Shown here: positions 53,919 to 63,489 of the stretch, piece after piece
Layout: every line of letters begins with the position of its first letter
Position numbering within the stretch: position 1 is the first letter of the stretch
NCBI RefSeq assembly: GCF_001307805.1
Contig: NZ_CP013862.1
Span: 434,001 to 498,000, forward strand
Origin: Lentibacillus amyloliquefaciens
Lineage (GTDB): Bacteria > Bacillota > Bacilli > Bacillales > Amphibacillaceae
Length of the DNA: 64,000 nucleotides
Reading direction: 5' to 3'
Notes under the pieces: model-generated
Database searches by the model: none
What the model was told of the DNA's origin: nothing
Seen by the model: the letters and a program-made list of their open reading frames with translations, nothing else
Position numbers and translations under genes: made by a program

Positions 53919-54241
53919 GAGATAATTACCTTTGGCTTTCCTAAGTTGTAAAAGATAGCTAGAAATAGGGAGTGCAAATTGCATTATTAAATGTCTTCAT
54001 TTATACGATTTCAATCAAAGCTTCTCGTACAATAAGACGGGCGAACTGTATAATACCTACTAAGGACTGTCTGTTGTTTGGTTACTTTTAACGCAATGTT
54101 GCACTCATTTTAGATGCTCTTTTATACGTAAGCGTCAAATAATTTCCATTTGGATGTAAGGATTATTTTACGATTACGTTGAAAAACAAGGCCTTTATGT
54201 ATATGAGGAGGTCAAGTCATATATGCTTAATGGGAACAATT
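53919..54241. other. Gene-free interval after the conjugative element
   Basis: No supported ORF, RNA gene or clear terminator. I looked here for an element end, integrase remnant or tRNA and saw none. Confidence 0.5.
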
Positions 54242-55045
54242 TTAACCATCATTTCGGTGGGTTTGTATAAGAAATAAAGACATAGAACCAGCTAAATTAA
54301 CTGCTAGTTCTGCGTGACGAGAAGAAGGTTTATAGTATCGTACTTTCCCTTTTCCGTGAGCATCACCATGTATATTTCTTAAATTACCTAAACCATTAAC
54401 AATAGATGAGCATCCACCTAAGATTTGTTTAAAGAGTTGTAGATTATGTTGTTCAGGCGATAAATATAGTTCATTAGCTACCAACTTATATATATCATGT
54501 AAATTAGCGTTTTTGCTGTAATTTATATTTTTTTCATCTAATATATTCTTTAGAACACCTTCCACTAATGTTCTGGATATAGTTATAGCACCTTCAGGAT
54601 CATTTTCTTTTCTCTCTATAGCCGTGTTCCAATAGTTAAGAACATGTTCAGAATTAAATATTCGCAAGTTCTCATCAATTGACCCAATTAATGGTGAATC
54701 TTCTTGATTTTCAAGGTGTTCTAGCAGCTTATTAAAATCATTCCATATAAATTCTCTTCTTTCAGCATACGATGGGAACTTATTCTTTATAAATTGCCAA
54801 AACTGAGAGAGATCTCTTTTATCTATTACATAGCGAGGTAACAACTGTTTAGTTTTAGCATTTTTCATGAAGTACCTTCTAAGTTCTGCATAATGGTCGT
54901 CATGTGTTGGCCCGTCGTTAGTGCTCATATTAATTAATAACTTTTGCAGGTATTCTGCCTTTTCGAAGTCATTTATAAAGTCTTCTAAATTAGGTTTTTT
55001 ATTTTCCTTTAGTAGATTATCAAGAATATTATTCAAATGAACCAC
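54242..55045 (-). CDS. Abortive-infection protein with Abi_C domain
   Basis: 267 residues. The C-terminal half reads PEGAITISRTLVEGVLKNIL, then YKLVANELYLSPEQHNLQLFKQILGG, and GLGNLRNIHGDAHGKG, which fits the Abi_C (abortive infection C-terminal) domain. The N-terminal half is helical with no assigned role. The start may be GTG at 55045 or a TTG three codons later, given AAAAGGG upstream. It stands alone on the minus strand between the element and an IS remnant and is likely phage-defence cargo. Confidence 0.7.
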   Translation of the reverse strand: MVHLNNILDNLLKENKKPNLEDFINDFEKAEYLQKLLINMSTNDGPTHDDHYAELRRYFMKNAKTKQLLPRYVIDKRDLSQFWQFIKNKFPSYAERREFIWNDFNKLLEHLENQEDSPLIGSIDENLRIFNSEHVLNYWNTAIERKENDPEGAITISRTLVEGVLKNILDEKNINYSKNANLHDIYKLVANELYLSPEQHNLQLFKQILGGCSSIVNGLGNLRNIHGDAHGKGKVRYYKPSSRHAELAVNLAGSMSLFLIQTHRNDG

Positions 55046-55278
55046 CCTTTTAAATTAAACGATATTTAGGTATCATCAATTACCAATTATTATAAAGGTA
55101 TAATGGTAGTAATTGAACTACTATTTTAATCAAAACCTAATCCGATTCTAAAATAGTTACAATCTTAGCCTATAGTATAATTGTATCAAACTATTATAAT
55201 ATACTGAATTTATTTCAAGGCTGCATTTAATGTTCAATTAGAGTATACATTGATTATACAATGTAAATGCATATACAT

Positions 55279-55500
55279 TCACAAATTTTGATCCATCGGA
55301 CAGCCTCCTAGACCATCTAAACCATTTTTTGTTTTCATAAGTTTAAACAAAATATTCACCGAAAAATGTAAACACAGGAAAAAGCCAAAGTACTTTGTAA
55401 TGCCTGCATTGCGCAAGTGTTTTAGCATGTTTAGCTCTTTAAATGTCATGTTTATTTCATCTGGTAGTTGCTTATTTTTGTCGTTATTCGCTATCATAGT
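55279..55500 (-). pseudogene. N-terminal remnant of an IS4-family transposase
   Basis: MSPTMIANNDKNKQLPDEIN then KELNMLKHLRNAGITKYFGF parallels the first ~45 residues of the intact transposase at 44-45.4 kb, then breaks off. The upstream bases (GACACCTCTTCTGTTTTGGTAGTG) are shared with the intact copy. The remainder of 55,050-56,040 holds no gene. Confidence 0.75.
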
Positions 55501-56040
55501 AGGAGACACCTCTTCTGTTTTGGTAGTGGTTCTCTACAAATCAGCTATACCAAACGTTGCCGAAGTTGCTCTTTTGATTGAAAGACATTTGCTTTATTTC
55601 AGGAGATATACTGATTCATACCGGCGTTGGCCATTTGCTTTAACTGAACATTAGTGGATTCTTCTTTTCCCCCTTATCTTCCATCTATTTAGGATTATTG
55701 ACAGTCCCAACAAATCTTAATTTGGTGTATAACTCTGCTATCTGTTTGTAGTTGTCTAATATCGACACGAGGTCTCAAGAACAATTCCTTTTAATTTCCT
55801 GAAAATCCCGCTGCATGTGACTTAGAACATTGCCGCATATCTAGATAAACATTCCCGTATAAAATGACAGCAAATAATATTGTCATTGGTTGACAAGAAT
55901 TAGACTTATAGGTTAAATACTAGTATAGTTGGATAAAATAAGTTTATAGTAATCAAGCTAATTTCTATAATAGCTAATAATAATCTAATATGTGAAAAAC
56001 ATTCAGATTTGTATAAACTATAGAAAAGAGGGAATAAAGT

Positions 56041-56793
56041 TTGAGTGTAAAACAAATAATAAGAAGAAATGATAATGGAGAACACATTCCCATGTATATA
56101 CGTATAGCTATGGATTTAAGAGAAATGATATTAAAAGGAGAGTATAAACAGGAGGAAAAAATTGCAACTGAAGATGAAATTGCATTAGAATACGGAGTAT
56201 CTCGAATGACTGCACGAGGAGCTATTACAGAATTAGTGAGAGAAGGGCTTGTTTACCGAGTACATGGAAAAGGAACGTTCGTATCTAGGGATAAGATTGA
56301 AAGAAACTTAAATAGAGTGACTGGGTTTCATGAAGATATGATTTCAATGGGATTGAAGCCGTCGTCAAAAGTAATCAAGTTTAAAAAAAGATTGCCAACT
56401 GATTATGAATGTTATGAACTGAAATTACAAAAAAGTACTACAGTGTTTGAAATAAATCGAATTAGATATATAGATGATAAGCCTTATGGTTATCAGGAAT
56501 TAATATTACCGGAATACCTCTTGAAAGATTTAAGTAAGGAAGATTTAGAAAAAAAATCTCTTTATGCTTATTTAGAATCAATTAATTATCCTATTTCTTA
56601 TGCCAATCAACGTATGGAAGTTTCAACAGATACTAACATTAATAAAATCATAGATATCCCTACACATATTCCTTTCTTTTATATTAATAGAATTTCATAT
56701 TTGGAAAATGATGTCCCTGTAGAGTTATTTAACTCATATTTTAGAGGAGATAAGTTTTCTTATAGTTTAAGACTCTCGAATCACAATGAATAA
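56041..56793 (+). CDS. GntR-family regulator, HutC/UTRA subgroup
   Basis: 250 residues from TTG with AAGAGGGAATAA upstream. The winged helix has PMYIRIAMDLREMILKGEY then ATEDEIALEYGVSRMTARGAI and YRVHGKGTFVS. The rest is a UTRA ligand-binding domain (FEINRIRYIDDKPYGYQELIL near 140; PVELFNSYFRGDKFSYSL at the end). It probably senses an early intermediate of the downstream catabolic genes and binds the AGTCGTATATAC sites. Confidence 0.88.
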   Translation: MSVKQIIRRNDNGEHIPMYIRIAMDLREMILKGEYKQEEKIATEDEIALEYGVSRMTARGAITELVREGLVYRVHGKGTFVSRDKIERNLNRVTGFHEDMISMGLKPSSKVIKFKKRLPTDYECYELKLQKSTTVFEINRIRYIDDKPYGYQELILPEYLLKDLSKEDLEKKSLYAYLESINYPISYANQRMEVSTDTNINKIIDIPTHIPFFYINRISYLENDVPVELFNSYFRGDKFSYSLRLSNHNE

Positions 56794-57540
56794 TGACATA
56801 ATTAGAAGGGTGCCATTCTTGGATTGAGTGGGTATGACTTGAAGAGATCTACTTTTTCTTATGACTGGCACTTAACTTCATATTCATACTGGAAAAGTAA
56901 AAGTATCATATTAGGTCTCGCAAACTCTTTATAAATATAATCAAAATCCAATGGTTGTCATCCGGGGACCTATAAACTTTTCACCTGGAAGAGGAATTCT
57001 TCAATTAAAAATCGTCATACCCTCTCTTCTAACTTTCAAACCGATAATCTCTAATAAGAGTTACCTGTACTTACGACAATACCTCTAAGGCCAATATCTT
57101 CCGACAATGAATCATATAAAACATAACTCCTGCTTAACAAAGTCACACCCTTCATGTTCATTAATTATACAGAAGGTAAACCGGTAAACGATGTCTCATT
57201 TACTGGTAATGACTACGGCAGGGGTGGTGTATTAAAGTGGCTGTAATCAAACTGTCCGCAATACTCAAACAATCAAATGAAAAATCGTTTAATAGTTTGT
57301 GAATGAAGGACACTGAATCTTGATTAATTAAAATATGAGTAACATAACAACTTCTACAATGAAGGTTATGATGTACTTTTGAGAGAACTCATCAGATCTA
57401 TGAAAAACTTCGAATCGGTCTACTATTAACTAACTATAAGGAGTCTATTTGAAGAATCTATCAACAGTAGGGTTTTATTATGTTCAAATAAATTGGTCAA
57501 TTAATAATAAAATATTTGACTTCTAAAATTGACCCTAAGT
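56794..57540. other. Long interval with no intact gene
   Basis: Short translated stretches (for example GYDLKRSTFSYDWHLTSY and NYTEGKPVNDVSFTGNDYG) look protein-like but are broken by stops in all frames, so this is probably a decayed gene. I do not recognise its family. Confidence 0.35.
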
Positions 57541-57559
57541 TATGAAGGGAAAAATAATT

Positions 57560-57640
57560 TTGACATTTTATAAGTGAGGTGGTACTATAAAAAAGACTAG
57601 TCGTATATACGTATATCCGCACTTGATGTAAACGTTTACT
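57560..57640 (+). promoter_or_regulatory. Promoter, likely GntR operator and cre box upstream of tctC
   Basis: TTGACA (57560-57565) and TACTAT (57583-57588) are spaced by 17 bases. AGTCGTATATAC (57599-57610), containing the palindrome GTATATAC, lies at the likely transcription start and recurs at the next promoter of the cluster. TGTAAACGTTTACT (57627-57640), with a perfect GTAAACGTTTAC palindrome, is a near-consensus cre, implying CcpA repression. Confidence 0.75.
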
Positions 57641-57669
57641 ACATTAAAAAAGAAAGGGTTGTTAGAAAT

Positions 57670-58680
57670 ATGAGAAACAAATTCATGCTTATTGTATTTT
57701 CGTTGCTAGTATCCGTATTATTGCTAGCTGGATGTGGGAATGAATCGAAAGATAGCGGAGCAAGTTCTGAAGAGGAAGCGGTAGACTTCTCTAAAAAGCC
57801 AATAAAGTTAATTGTGCCTTGGTCTGCAGGTGGTATAACGGATGTAACAGCACGATTACTTGCTGAAGAGGCAGTCAATCATTTACCTGAAGGTGCTGAA
57901 GTAGTAGTAGAGAATCGACCAGGAGGAACTGGGACAATAGGTGCAGCTGAGGTAGCTAATGCTGAAGCAGATGGTTTCACTTTACTTATATCACCCTTAG
58001 TTCCTGTAACAGAAAGTCCTAGCATTAGACAAACACCATATGAATACGACGATTTTGATCCAGTGTTACAAGTTCTTTCAACACCAACTGCATTTGCAGT
58101 AGGCACATCAAATGATATTGCCACATATGAGGATTTTGTGCAGTACGCCAAAGATAATCCAGGAGAATTTAAATATGCTACTGGAGGAGTGGGCACGTTA
58201 GACCATATTGTGATGGAAGCTATAGCATTAAAAGAAAACATTGATATTAAACACGTACCTTATGAAGGTGCAGCACCAATTATCAACGATATACTTGGAG
58301 GACATATTGACGGGGGGCATTTACAAATTCCGGGATTACTTCCGTATGTTGAAGAAGGTGACGTGAGAATCGCGTGGAATAGTGGTAGTGAAGGTTTTGC
58401 TTATATGCCAAAAGACACTCCTACACTTGAAGGTAAATTAGACTTACCAGAGATGGATGCTAAAACGTCAATTGTTGGACCAAAAGGTATTCCAGAAGAA
58501 ACATTAAATATTATTGTTGATGCTTTCAAAAAGACGATGGATTCAGAGAAATTCAAAGAAAAAATGGAGAATGCTAACCTGGAACCAGCCTTTGCAGGGC
58601 CAGAAGAATTAGGGGAAACAATAGAAACTAGATATCAAACAAGTAAAAAAATTATCGAAGAATCAGGTATAGCTGAATGA
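57670..58680 (+). CDS. tctC: TctC-type solute-binding lipoprotein
   Basis: 336 residues. Signal peptide with lipobox LLAGC at residues 18-22. The mature part has KLIVPWSAGGITDVTAR, VVENRPGGTGTIGAAEVA, and later YATGGVGTLDHIVMEA and HVPYEGAAPIINDILGG, all standard for the Bug/TctC family. It captures a carboxylate and delivers it to TctAB. It is the first gene after the promoter, with a partial terminator behind it. Confidence 0.92.
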   Translation: MRNKFMLIVFSLLVSVLLLAGCGNESKDSGASSEEEAVDFSKKPIKLIVPWSAGGITDVTARLLAEEAVNHLPEGAEVVVENRPGGTGTIGAAEVANAEADGFTLLISPLVPVTESPSIRQTPYEYDDFDPVLQVLSTPTAFAVGTSNDIATYEDFVQYAKDNPGEFKYATGGVGTLDHIVMEAIALKENIDIKHVPYEGAAPIINDILGGHIDGGHLQIPGLLPYVEEGDVRIAWNSGSEGFAYMPKDTPTLEGKLDLPEMDAKTSIVGPKGIPEETLNIIVDAFKKTMDSEKFKEKMENANLEPAFAGPEELGETIETRYQTSKKIIEESGIAE

Positions 58681-58719
58681 TTTTAATAGAAAGAATATAA
58701 TATAAATACCTCATTCAGA

Positions 58720-58790
58720 GCTCGAATCTGTACAGTAACAATGAGAAGTATAAAACTTCTTATGATGGGTACTGTACAGAGCCTTTTTTT
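58720..58790 (+). terminator. Intra-operon terminator between tctC and tctB
   Basis: TCTGTACAGTA (58727-58737) pairs with TACTGTACAGA (58770-58780), with an inner AGAAGT/ACTTCT stem, followed by GCC and seven T. It probably lets most transcripts stop after tctC, giving an excess of binding protein over the membrane parts. Confidence 0.75.
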
Positions 58791-58821
58791 ACTTTCTGTT
58801 TAAAAACTTGGAGTGATAATA

Positions 58822-59298
58822 ATGACGGAACGTAAGCGAGAAAGGTACACAGGATTTTTTCTTTTAATAGTTAGTATCCTTTTATTAATATTAATTCCTT
58901 TTGGTATAAAAGAAAGTGCGGTGTCTTCAGGTGTAGGTTCTGCATTCTTTCCTAAAGTGTTAGCTGTTTCCATGATAATCCTTAGTATATCTATTATTGC
59001 AAAGACATTTTTCAATAAAGGTACCGAAGAAGAGCATGATGAGTTAGTAGAAGAGGAAGCAGCTAAGGAGCAGGTCAAACCAAATTATTGGAATGTGCTC
59101 ATTGTACTTCTCATTATGCTCATTTATATCTTTGTGTTAATTGAGTATTTAAATTTTGTTGTTTCAACTATTATAGCTATGGTCGCGGTTATGGCAGTTT
59201 TATCGGTAAGAAAGTGGTACTCTTATATTATTGTCATTGCGTTTATCGTATTAACAGATTATGTGTTTAGAGAATTGTTATCTATTCAACTTCCATGA
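58822..59298 (+). CDS. tctB: TctB-type small membrane subunit
   Basis: About 158 residues with four membrane helices (FFLLIVSILLLILIPFG, FPKVLAVSMIILSISII, NVLIVLLIMLIYIFVL and a C-terminal pair). Length and topology match TctB. The ATG after GAGTGATAAT is preferred over upstream in-frame starts. Ends about 20 bases before tctA. Confidence 0.82.
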   Translation: MTERKRERYTGFFLLIVSILLLILIPFGIKESAVSSGVGSAFFPKVLAVSMIILSISIIAKTFFNKGTEEEHDELVEEEAAKEQVKPNYWNVLIVLLIMLIYIFVLIEYLNFVVSTIIAMVAVMAVLSVRKWYSYIIVIAFIVLTDYVFRELLSIQLP

Positions 59299-59317
59299 TC
59301 AGGAGGTGATCAATGGT

Positions 59318-60814
59318 ATGGAAGTAATAATTGGTAGTTTATATGATGTGTTTTCACTTAACAATATTATATTTATGATTCTTGGGGTAACGTTAGGGAT
59401 TATTTTTGGAGCACTACCTGGTTTGACAGCAACAATGGGGGTTGCTGTTTTATTGCCAATTACTTTTGGTATGGAACCAACCACAGGTATTTTATTCTTG
59501 CTAAGTGTTTATTGTGGTGGGATTTATGGCGCTTCTATTCCTGCTATATTAATAAAAACTCCTGGTTCACCTGCATCTGCGGCGACCATTGTTGACGGTG
59601 CGGAGTTGGTCAAAAAAGGAAAGGCTGGAGAGGCATTACGAGCAACAGTATTTGCATCAGCAATCGCTGGATTTATAAGTGCTTTAATCCTAATGTTTGT
59701 TGCTCCACAATTAGCAAAGTTTGCTTTAAAGTTTGGACCTACTGAATATTTTGCAATAGCATTATTTGGTTTAACAATGATAGCAAAAGTAAGTGCTGAG
59801 TCGGTTCTTAAAGGTGTATTTATGGGCTTTCTAGGAATGTTTGTTGCTGCTGTAGGGATGGATCCGGTATCTGGAGTACCCCGCTTTACATTTGGTAACG
59901 TGAATTTATTAGGTGGACTTGCTTTAGTCCCTGTTCTTGTTGGGTTATTTGCAATAACTGAAATATTCATTCAATCACAAACGGCACATGTTATAAGTAA
60001 GCCAAAGCAAACAAAAATTTTAGACAAGCCAGAGTCCATTTGGAAATTGTTTAAATACTGGAAGACAATTATTAAATCTACTTTTATAGGTACATTTATT
60101 GGAATGATTCCAGGAACAGGTGCGCCATTGGCTTCTTTCTTGAGTTACAATGAGTCTCGTAGAAGTTCTAAAAACAAAAAGGAATATGGAAAAGGATCAA
60201 TGGAGGGTATTGTTGCAAGTGAAGCTGGAAACAACGGGGTAACTGGGGCTACACTTGTACCATTGTTAACTCTAGGTATTCCAGGAGATACGGTGACGGC
60301 AATTTTATTAGGTGCTTTGTTAATTCAAGGGTTAAATCCTGGGCCACAATTGTTTACAGAACACGCAGATGTAATGTATGGGATAATGATTGGTTTATTG
60401 GTTATAAATATCATTATGTTTATTCAAGGAAGAGTTGCTTCTCGTCTATTTGCCAAAGTAACGTCTATTCCAATGAACGTATTGATTCCCATTTTAATTA
60501 CACTCTGTTTTGTTGGTTCTTATGCAGTAAATAATACGATTTTTGATGTTAAAGTTATGATTATTTTTGGTTTAATTGGCTTTGTTATGACAAAGTTAAA
60601 TTATCCACTTATTCCAATGCTCCTTGGAATTGTTCTAGGACCAATAGCTGAACCAAATTTACGTAAAGCTTTAATCAATTCTAATGGAGACTGGTCTGTA
60701 TTTTTAACGCAACCTATCTCATTAGTATTTGTTGTATTATCACTATTAACAATCTTCATGCCTTTGATTAAACAATTTATTTTACGGATTAGAGGCAAGA
60801 AAGCAGCAAGTTGA
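59318..60814 (+). CDS. tctA: TctA-type large membrane subunit
   Basis: About 498 residues from MEVIIGSLYDVFSLNN, with AGGAGGTGA upstream. TctA signatures: GIIFGALPGLTATMGVAVLLP near 30, YCGGIYGASIPAILIKTPGSPASAATIVDG near 75, and GMIPGTGAPLASFLSYNESRR near 270. It forms the transport channel with TctB, driven by an ion gradient. Confidence 0.93.
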   Translation: MEVIIGSLYDVFSLNNIIFMILGVTLGIIFGALPGLTATMGVAVLLPITFGMEPTTGILFLLSVYCGGIYGASIPAILIKTPGSPASAATIVDGAELVKKGKAGEALRATVFASAIAGFISALILMFVAPQLAKFALKFGPTEYFAIALFGLTMIAKVSAESVLKGVFMGFLGMFVAAVGMDPVSGVPRFTFGNVNLLGGLALVPVLVGLFAITEIFIQSQTAHVISKPKQTKILDKPESIWKLFKYWKTIIKSTFIGTFIGMIPGTGAPLASFLSYNESRRSSKNKKEYGKGSMEGIVASEAGNNGVTGATLVPLLTLGIPGDTVTAILLGALLIQGLNPGPQLFTEHADVMYGIMIGLLVINIIMFIQGRVASRLFAKVTSIPMNVLIPILITLCFVGSYAVNNTIFDVKVMIIFGLIGFVMTKLNYPLIPMLLGIVLGPIAEPNLRKALINSNGDWSVFLTQPISLVFVVLSLLTIFMPLIKQFILRIRGKKAAS

Positions 60815-60829
60815 AATAATTGATATCGT

Positions 60830-60866
60830 TTGAAATTATATGTATAGTCGTATATACAATTATAAT
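60830..60866 (+). promoter_or_regulatory. Second promoter of the catabolic cluster with shared operator
   Basis: TTGAAA (60830-60835) and TATACA (60853-60858) are spaced by 17 bases. The 12-base AGTCGTATATAC (60846-60857) covers the -10, so binding of the same regulator would block it. Confidence 0.65.
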
Positions 60867-60897
60867 GCGATTTAATTTAATTTGGGAGGAAAAAGTA

Positions 60898-62337
60898 ATG
60901 GAACTAAAAGGATATGCTCTAGAAATGTTCAAATCTGAGTTGGAAAATGTAGTTGGCCAAGATAACGTCGTGACAACTTCAGAAACTAGAAAAGAATTAT
61001 CAGTTGATTACACATGGTTAACTCACATGTGGAGGGAAAGAGAACAAGAAATGCCCTTACCTTACTTTGTAGTAAGACCATTAACTACAGAAGAGACATC
61101 AAAAGTAGTGAGAATTTGTAACACGTATAAAGTCCCTGTTGTAGCTCGTGGTGGAGGATCTGGCAGTGCTGGAGGGGCATCAACACTTTTAGGCGGCATT
61201 GTGCTAGATTTAACAAGAATGGATAAAATAATTGAAATTGATGAAAAATCTTTGGTGTTAACGGCAGAAGCTGGTATATACGGTGGAGTATTAGAGGAAG
61301 AGCTAAATAAAAAAGGTTACATGTTAGCTCACTATCCATCATCAGTAGATATCGCTACATTAGGTGGCTACCTAGCTGCTCGTGGTTCAGGAGTAATGTC
61401 TACAAAATATGGTAAAGCGGAAGATATGGTATTGTCGTTAGAGATAGTATTACCTGATGGGACGATAATCAATACGCTGCCAGTACCAAATCATGCGGCG
61501 GGGCCAGGATTGTTAGACCTTTTTGTAGGATCGGAAGGTACACTGGGTGTTATTACAAAGGTAAGCATAAGAATTGATCCCCTGCCAGAAGCACGAGTAT
61601 TTAGAGCGTTTAAATTCCCAACTATACATGACGGCATTGAAGCTGGAAGGCAAATTATGACTAGCAGATTGAAACCTGCTGTTATTAGATTATATGATCC
61701 GGGATCAACAGAAAAGTCATTGAATACAACAGGTGTAAAACTAGAAGGAAATTATATGGTCATGATGTTTGATGGTATAAAAGAAATTGCAGATATAGAA
61801 GTTGAAAAGGCTGCTGAAATTTGTGTTTCGAAAAACGGAGAAGATTTAGGAGAAGAATTAGGTCAGCACTGGTGGGATACTAGATATGTTGCATATAAGC
61901 CACCAGTTCATCCAGCATTTCCACTTCTTTATGGAACACCGGAAACAGTCACAACTTATGATAAAATTGAAAAAATATATGACGAGAAAAAGAAATTAGT
62001 AGAAACTGAATATAAACAATGGGATGCAAAATATACAGCACACTTTTCACATTGGTATCCATGGGGGACAATGATATACGATCGTTTTTACATTGAAACG
62101 CCACCAGAAGATCCTGAGGAAGCATTTAGACTTCATAATGAATTGATGGCAAAATGTACAAAAATTAATCTAGATAATGGGGCAATATTAAATGAACACC
62201 ATGGAATCGGTTTTAAGTTAGGCGGTTTTATGCAAGACCAATATGAAGAGTCATTCCAGGTAATGCTAGGTATAAAGCAATTAATTGATAAAAAAGGTAT
62301 TATGAATCCAGGGAAATTAGGTTTTGGAATTTACTAA
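60898..62337 (+). CDS. FAD-linked oxidase (GlcD/alkylglycerone-phosphate-synthase-like)
   Basis: About 479 residues from MELKGYALEMFKSEL, with GGGAGGAAAA upstream. The FAD-binding PCMH region has VPVVARGGGSGSAGGAS near 90 and YPSSVDIATLGGYLAARGSG near 160, then EDMVLSLEIVLPDG. The C-terminal NEHHGIGFKLGG carries the conserved HH pair of the VAO family. It probably oxidises a 2-hydroxy acid or polyol from the transported substrate. The electron acceptor is unknown. Confidence 0.85.
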   Translation: MELKGYALEMFKSELENVVGQDNVVTTSETRKELSVDYTWLTHMWREREQEMPLPYFVVRPLTTEETSKVVRICNTYKVPVVARGGGSGSAGGASTLLGGIVLDLTRMDKIIEIDEKSLVLTAEAGIYGGVLEEELNKKGYMLAHYPSSVDIATLGGYLAARGSGVMSTKYGKAEDMVLSLEIVLPDGTIINTLPVPNHAAGPGLLDLFVGSEGTLGVITKVSIRIDPLPEARVFRAFKFPTIHDGIEAGRQIMTSRLKPAVIRLYDPGSTEKSLNTTGVKLEGNYMVMMFDGIKEIADIEVEKAAEICVSKNGEDLGEELGQHWWDTRYVAYKPPVHPAFPLLYGTPETVTTYDKIEKIYDEKKKLVETEYKQWDAKYTAHFSHWYPWGTMIYDRFYIETPPEDPEEAFRLHNELMAKCTKINLDNGAILNEHHGIGFKLGGFMQDQYEESFQVMLGIKQLIDKKGIMNPGKLGFGIY

Positions 62338-62372
62338 TTAGAATTATTAATAGAACATAAAGTAAATAGTTT

Positions 62373-62408
62373 CATTAAACACATTCTAAACATGGGATGT
62401 GTTTAATG
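62373..62408 (+). other. Perfect 12-bp stem-loop between oxidase and dehydrogenase genes
   Basis: CATTAAACACAT pairs with ATGTGTTTAATG around a 12-base loop. It lacks a T run, so it may be an RNA processing or stabilising structure, or a repressor site, rather than a terminator. Confidence 0.5.
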
Positions 62409-62462
62409 GATTAATCTACTAAGTAATTTGTGATGTTAGATTCATATAAAAGAGGTGGAAAT

Positions 62463-63485
62463 ATGAAAGCTTTAGTATATGACGGCACAAAGGATTTAAA
62501 ATTACAAGAGGCACCTATACCTGAACTTCAAAATGATGAAGTTCTTATCAAAGTGGCATATGTGGGCATATGCGGTTCGGATCTAGTTGCTTGGAATGGC
62601 AATTATCCCCGTGTAACCCCACCAGTGACTTTAGGTCATGAATTTAGTGGTGTGGTTGAAAAAGTAGGTAGTAAAGTTACAAAGTTTAACATTGGTGACC
62701 CTGTAGTAGCTGAACCATTACTATCGTGTGGAAAGTGTGAAGCCTGTGAGAATGGTCACTATAATCAATGTGGTAATTTGAGACTTATAGGCATAGATAT
62801 GGATGGGGGAATGGCCGATTATGTAGCCGTAAATGAAAAACAACTATTCCGTATCCCTAGTAATGTTACTCTGTCTGCAGCCGCACTAGTTGAACCTCTA
62901 TCAGTAGGAGTTCATATGGTGAAAAAGTCAGGTGTCAAACCAAATCAAAACGTATTAATTGTTGGTGGGGGTCCAATAGGTCTTATAGCAGCGTTAGTTG
63001 TGAGAACATACGGTGCTAATGTTTACATTTCTGAAATTAATCCTTTTCGTTTAGAAAAAGCGAAAGAACTTGGCTTTCATACAATTAATCCAAAGGAAAA
63101 AAGTTTGGAAGAACAAGTTGTTTCCTTAACGGACAATAAGCTATTCGATCTTTCATTTGAAGTTACAGGAAGTTTAGGAGGCTTGAATGACTGCATATTA
63201 TCAACGAAAGCAGGTGGGATAGTTGTTATTGCAGGAGTAACTCAAAAAAGCGAAGTGAATATTTACGAAGTGATTAAACGCGAGTTGAATTTAGTTGGAA
63301 CAAGAGTATATACTTCGGACGATTATGAAACAGCACTTAAATTAATGGAACAAAAAGAGTTTAATGCTGAAGATTTAATCACGAAGCAAGTATCATTAGA
63401 AAATACTCAAGAAGAAGGGTTTAAAGCCATTGAAAAAGGAGACCCTCTCGTAAAGGTATTAATTAATATAGAGAATGAGGTGTGA
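62463..63485 (+). CDS. Zinc-dependent alcohol/polyol dehydrogenase
   Basis: 340 residues from MKALVYDGTKDLKL, with AGAGGTGG upstream. Catalytic zinc ligands GICGSD near 37 and GHEFSG near 60; structural-zinc cysteines CGKCEACENGHYNQC near 90; cofactor loop VGGGPIGLIAA near 168. Typical of medium-chain threonine/sorbitol/galactitol-1-phosphate-type dehydrogenases. It follows the oxidase and precedes a sugar kinase, pointing to polyol or sugar-acid breakdown. Confidence 0.88.
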   Translation: MKALVYDGTKDLKLQEAPIPELQNDEVLIKVAYVGICGSDLVAWNGNYPRVTPPVTLGHEFSGVVEKVGSKVTKFNIGDPVVAEPLLSCGKCEACENGHYNQCGNLRLIGIDMDGGMADYVAVNEKQLFRIPSNVTLSAAALVEPLSVGVHMVKKSGVKPNQNVLIVGGGPIGLIAALVVRTYGANVYISEINPFRLEKAKELGFHTINPKEKSLEEQVVSLTDNKLFDLSFEVTGSLGGLNDCILSTKAGGIVVIAGVTQKSEVNIYEVIKRELNLVGTRVYTSDDYETALKLMEQKEFNAEDLITKQVSLENTQEEGFKAIEKGDPLVKVLINIENEV

Positions 63486-63489
63486 TGTG

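Noticed and set aside
56083..56107. GTATATACGTATAG inside the gntR coding region resembling the operator
   Set aside because: It lacks the AGTC half shared by the two promoter sites and falls in codons for a conserved N-terminal segment; autoregulation from within the gene is possible but unsupported.
26000..57000. tRNA-based attachment sites for the conjugative element
   Set aside because: No tRNA gene or long direct repeat flanking the element was found by eye on either side.
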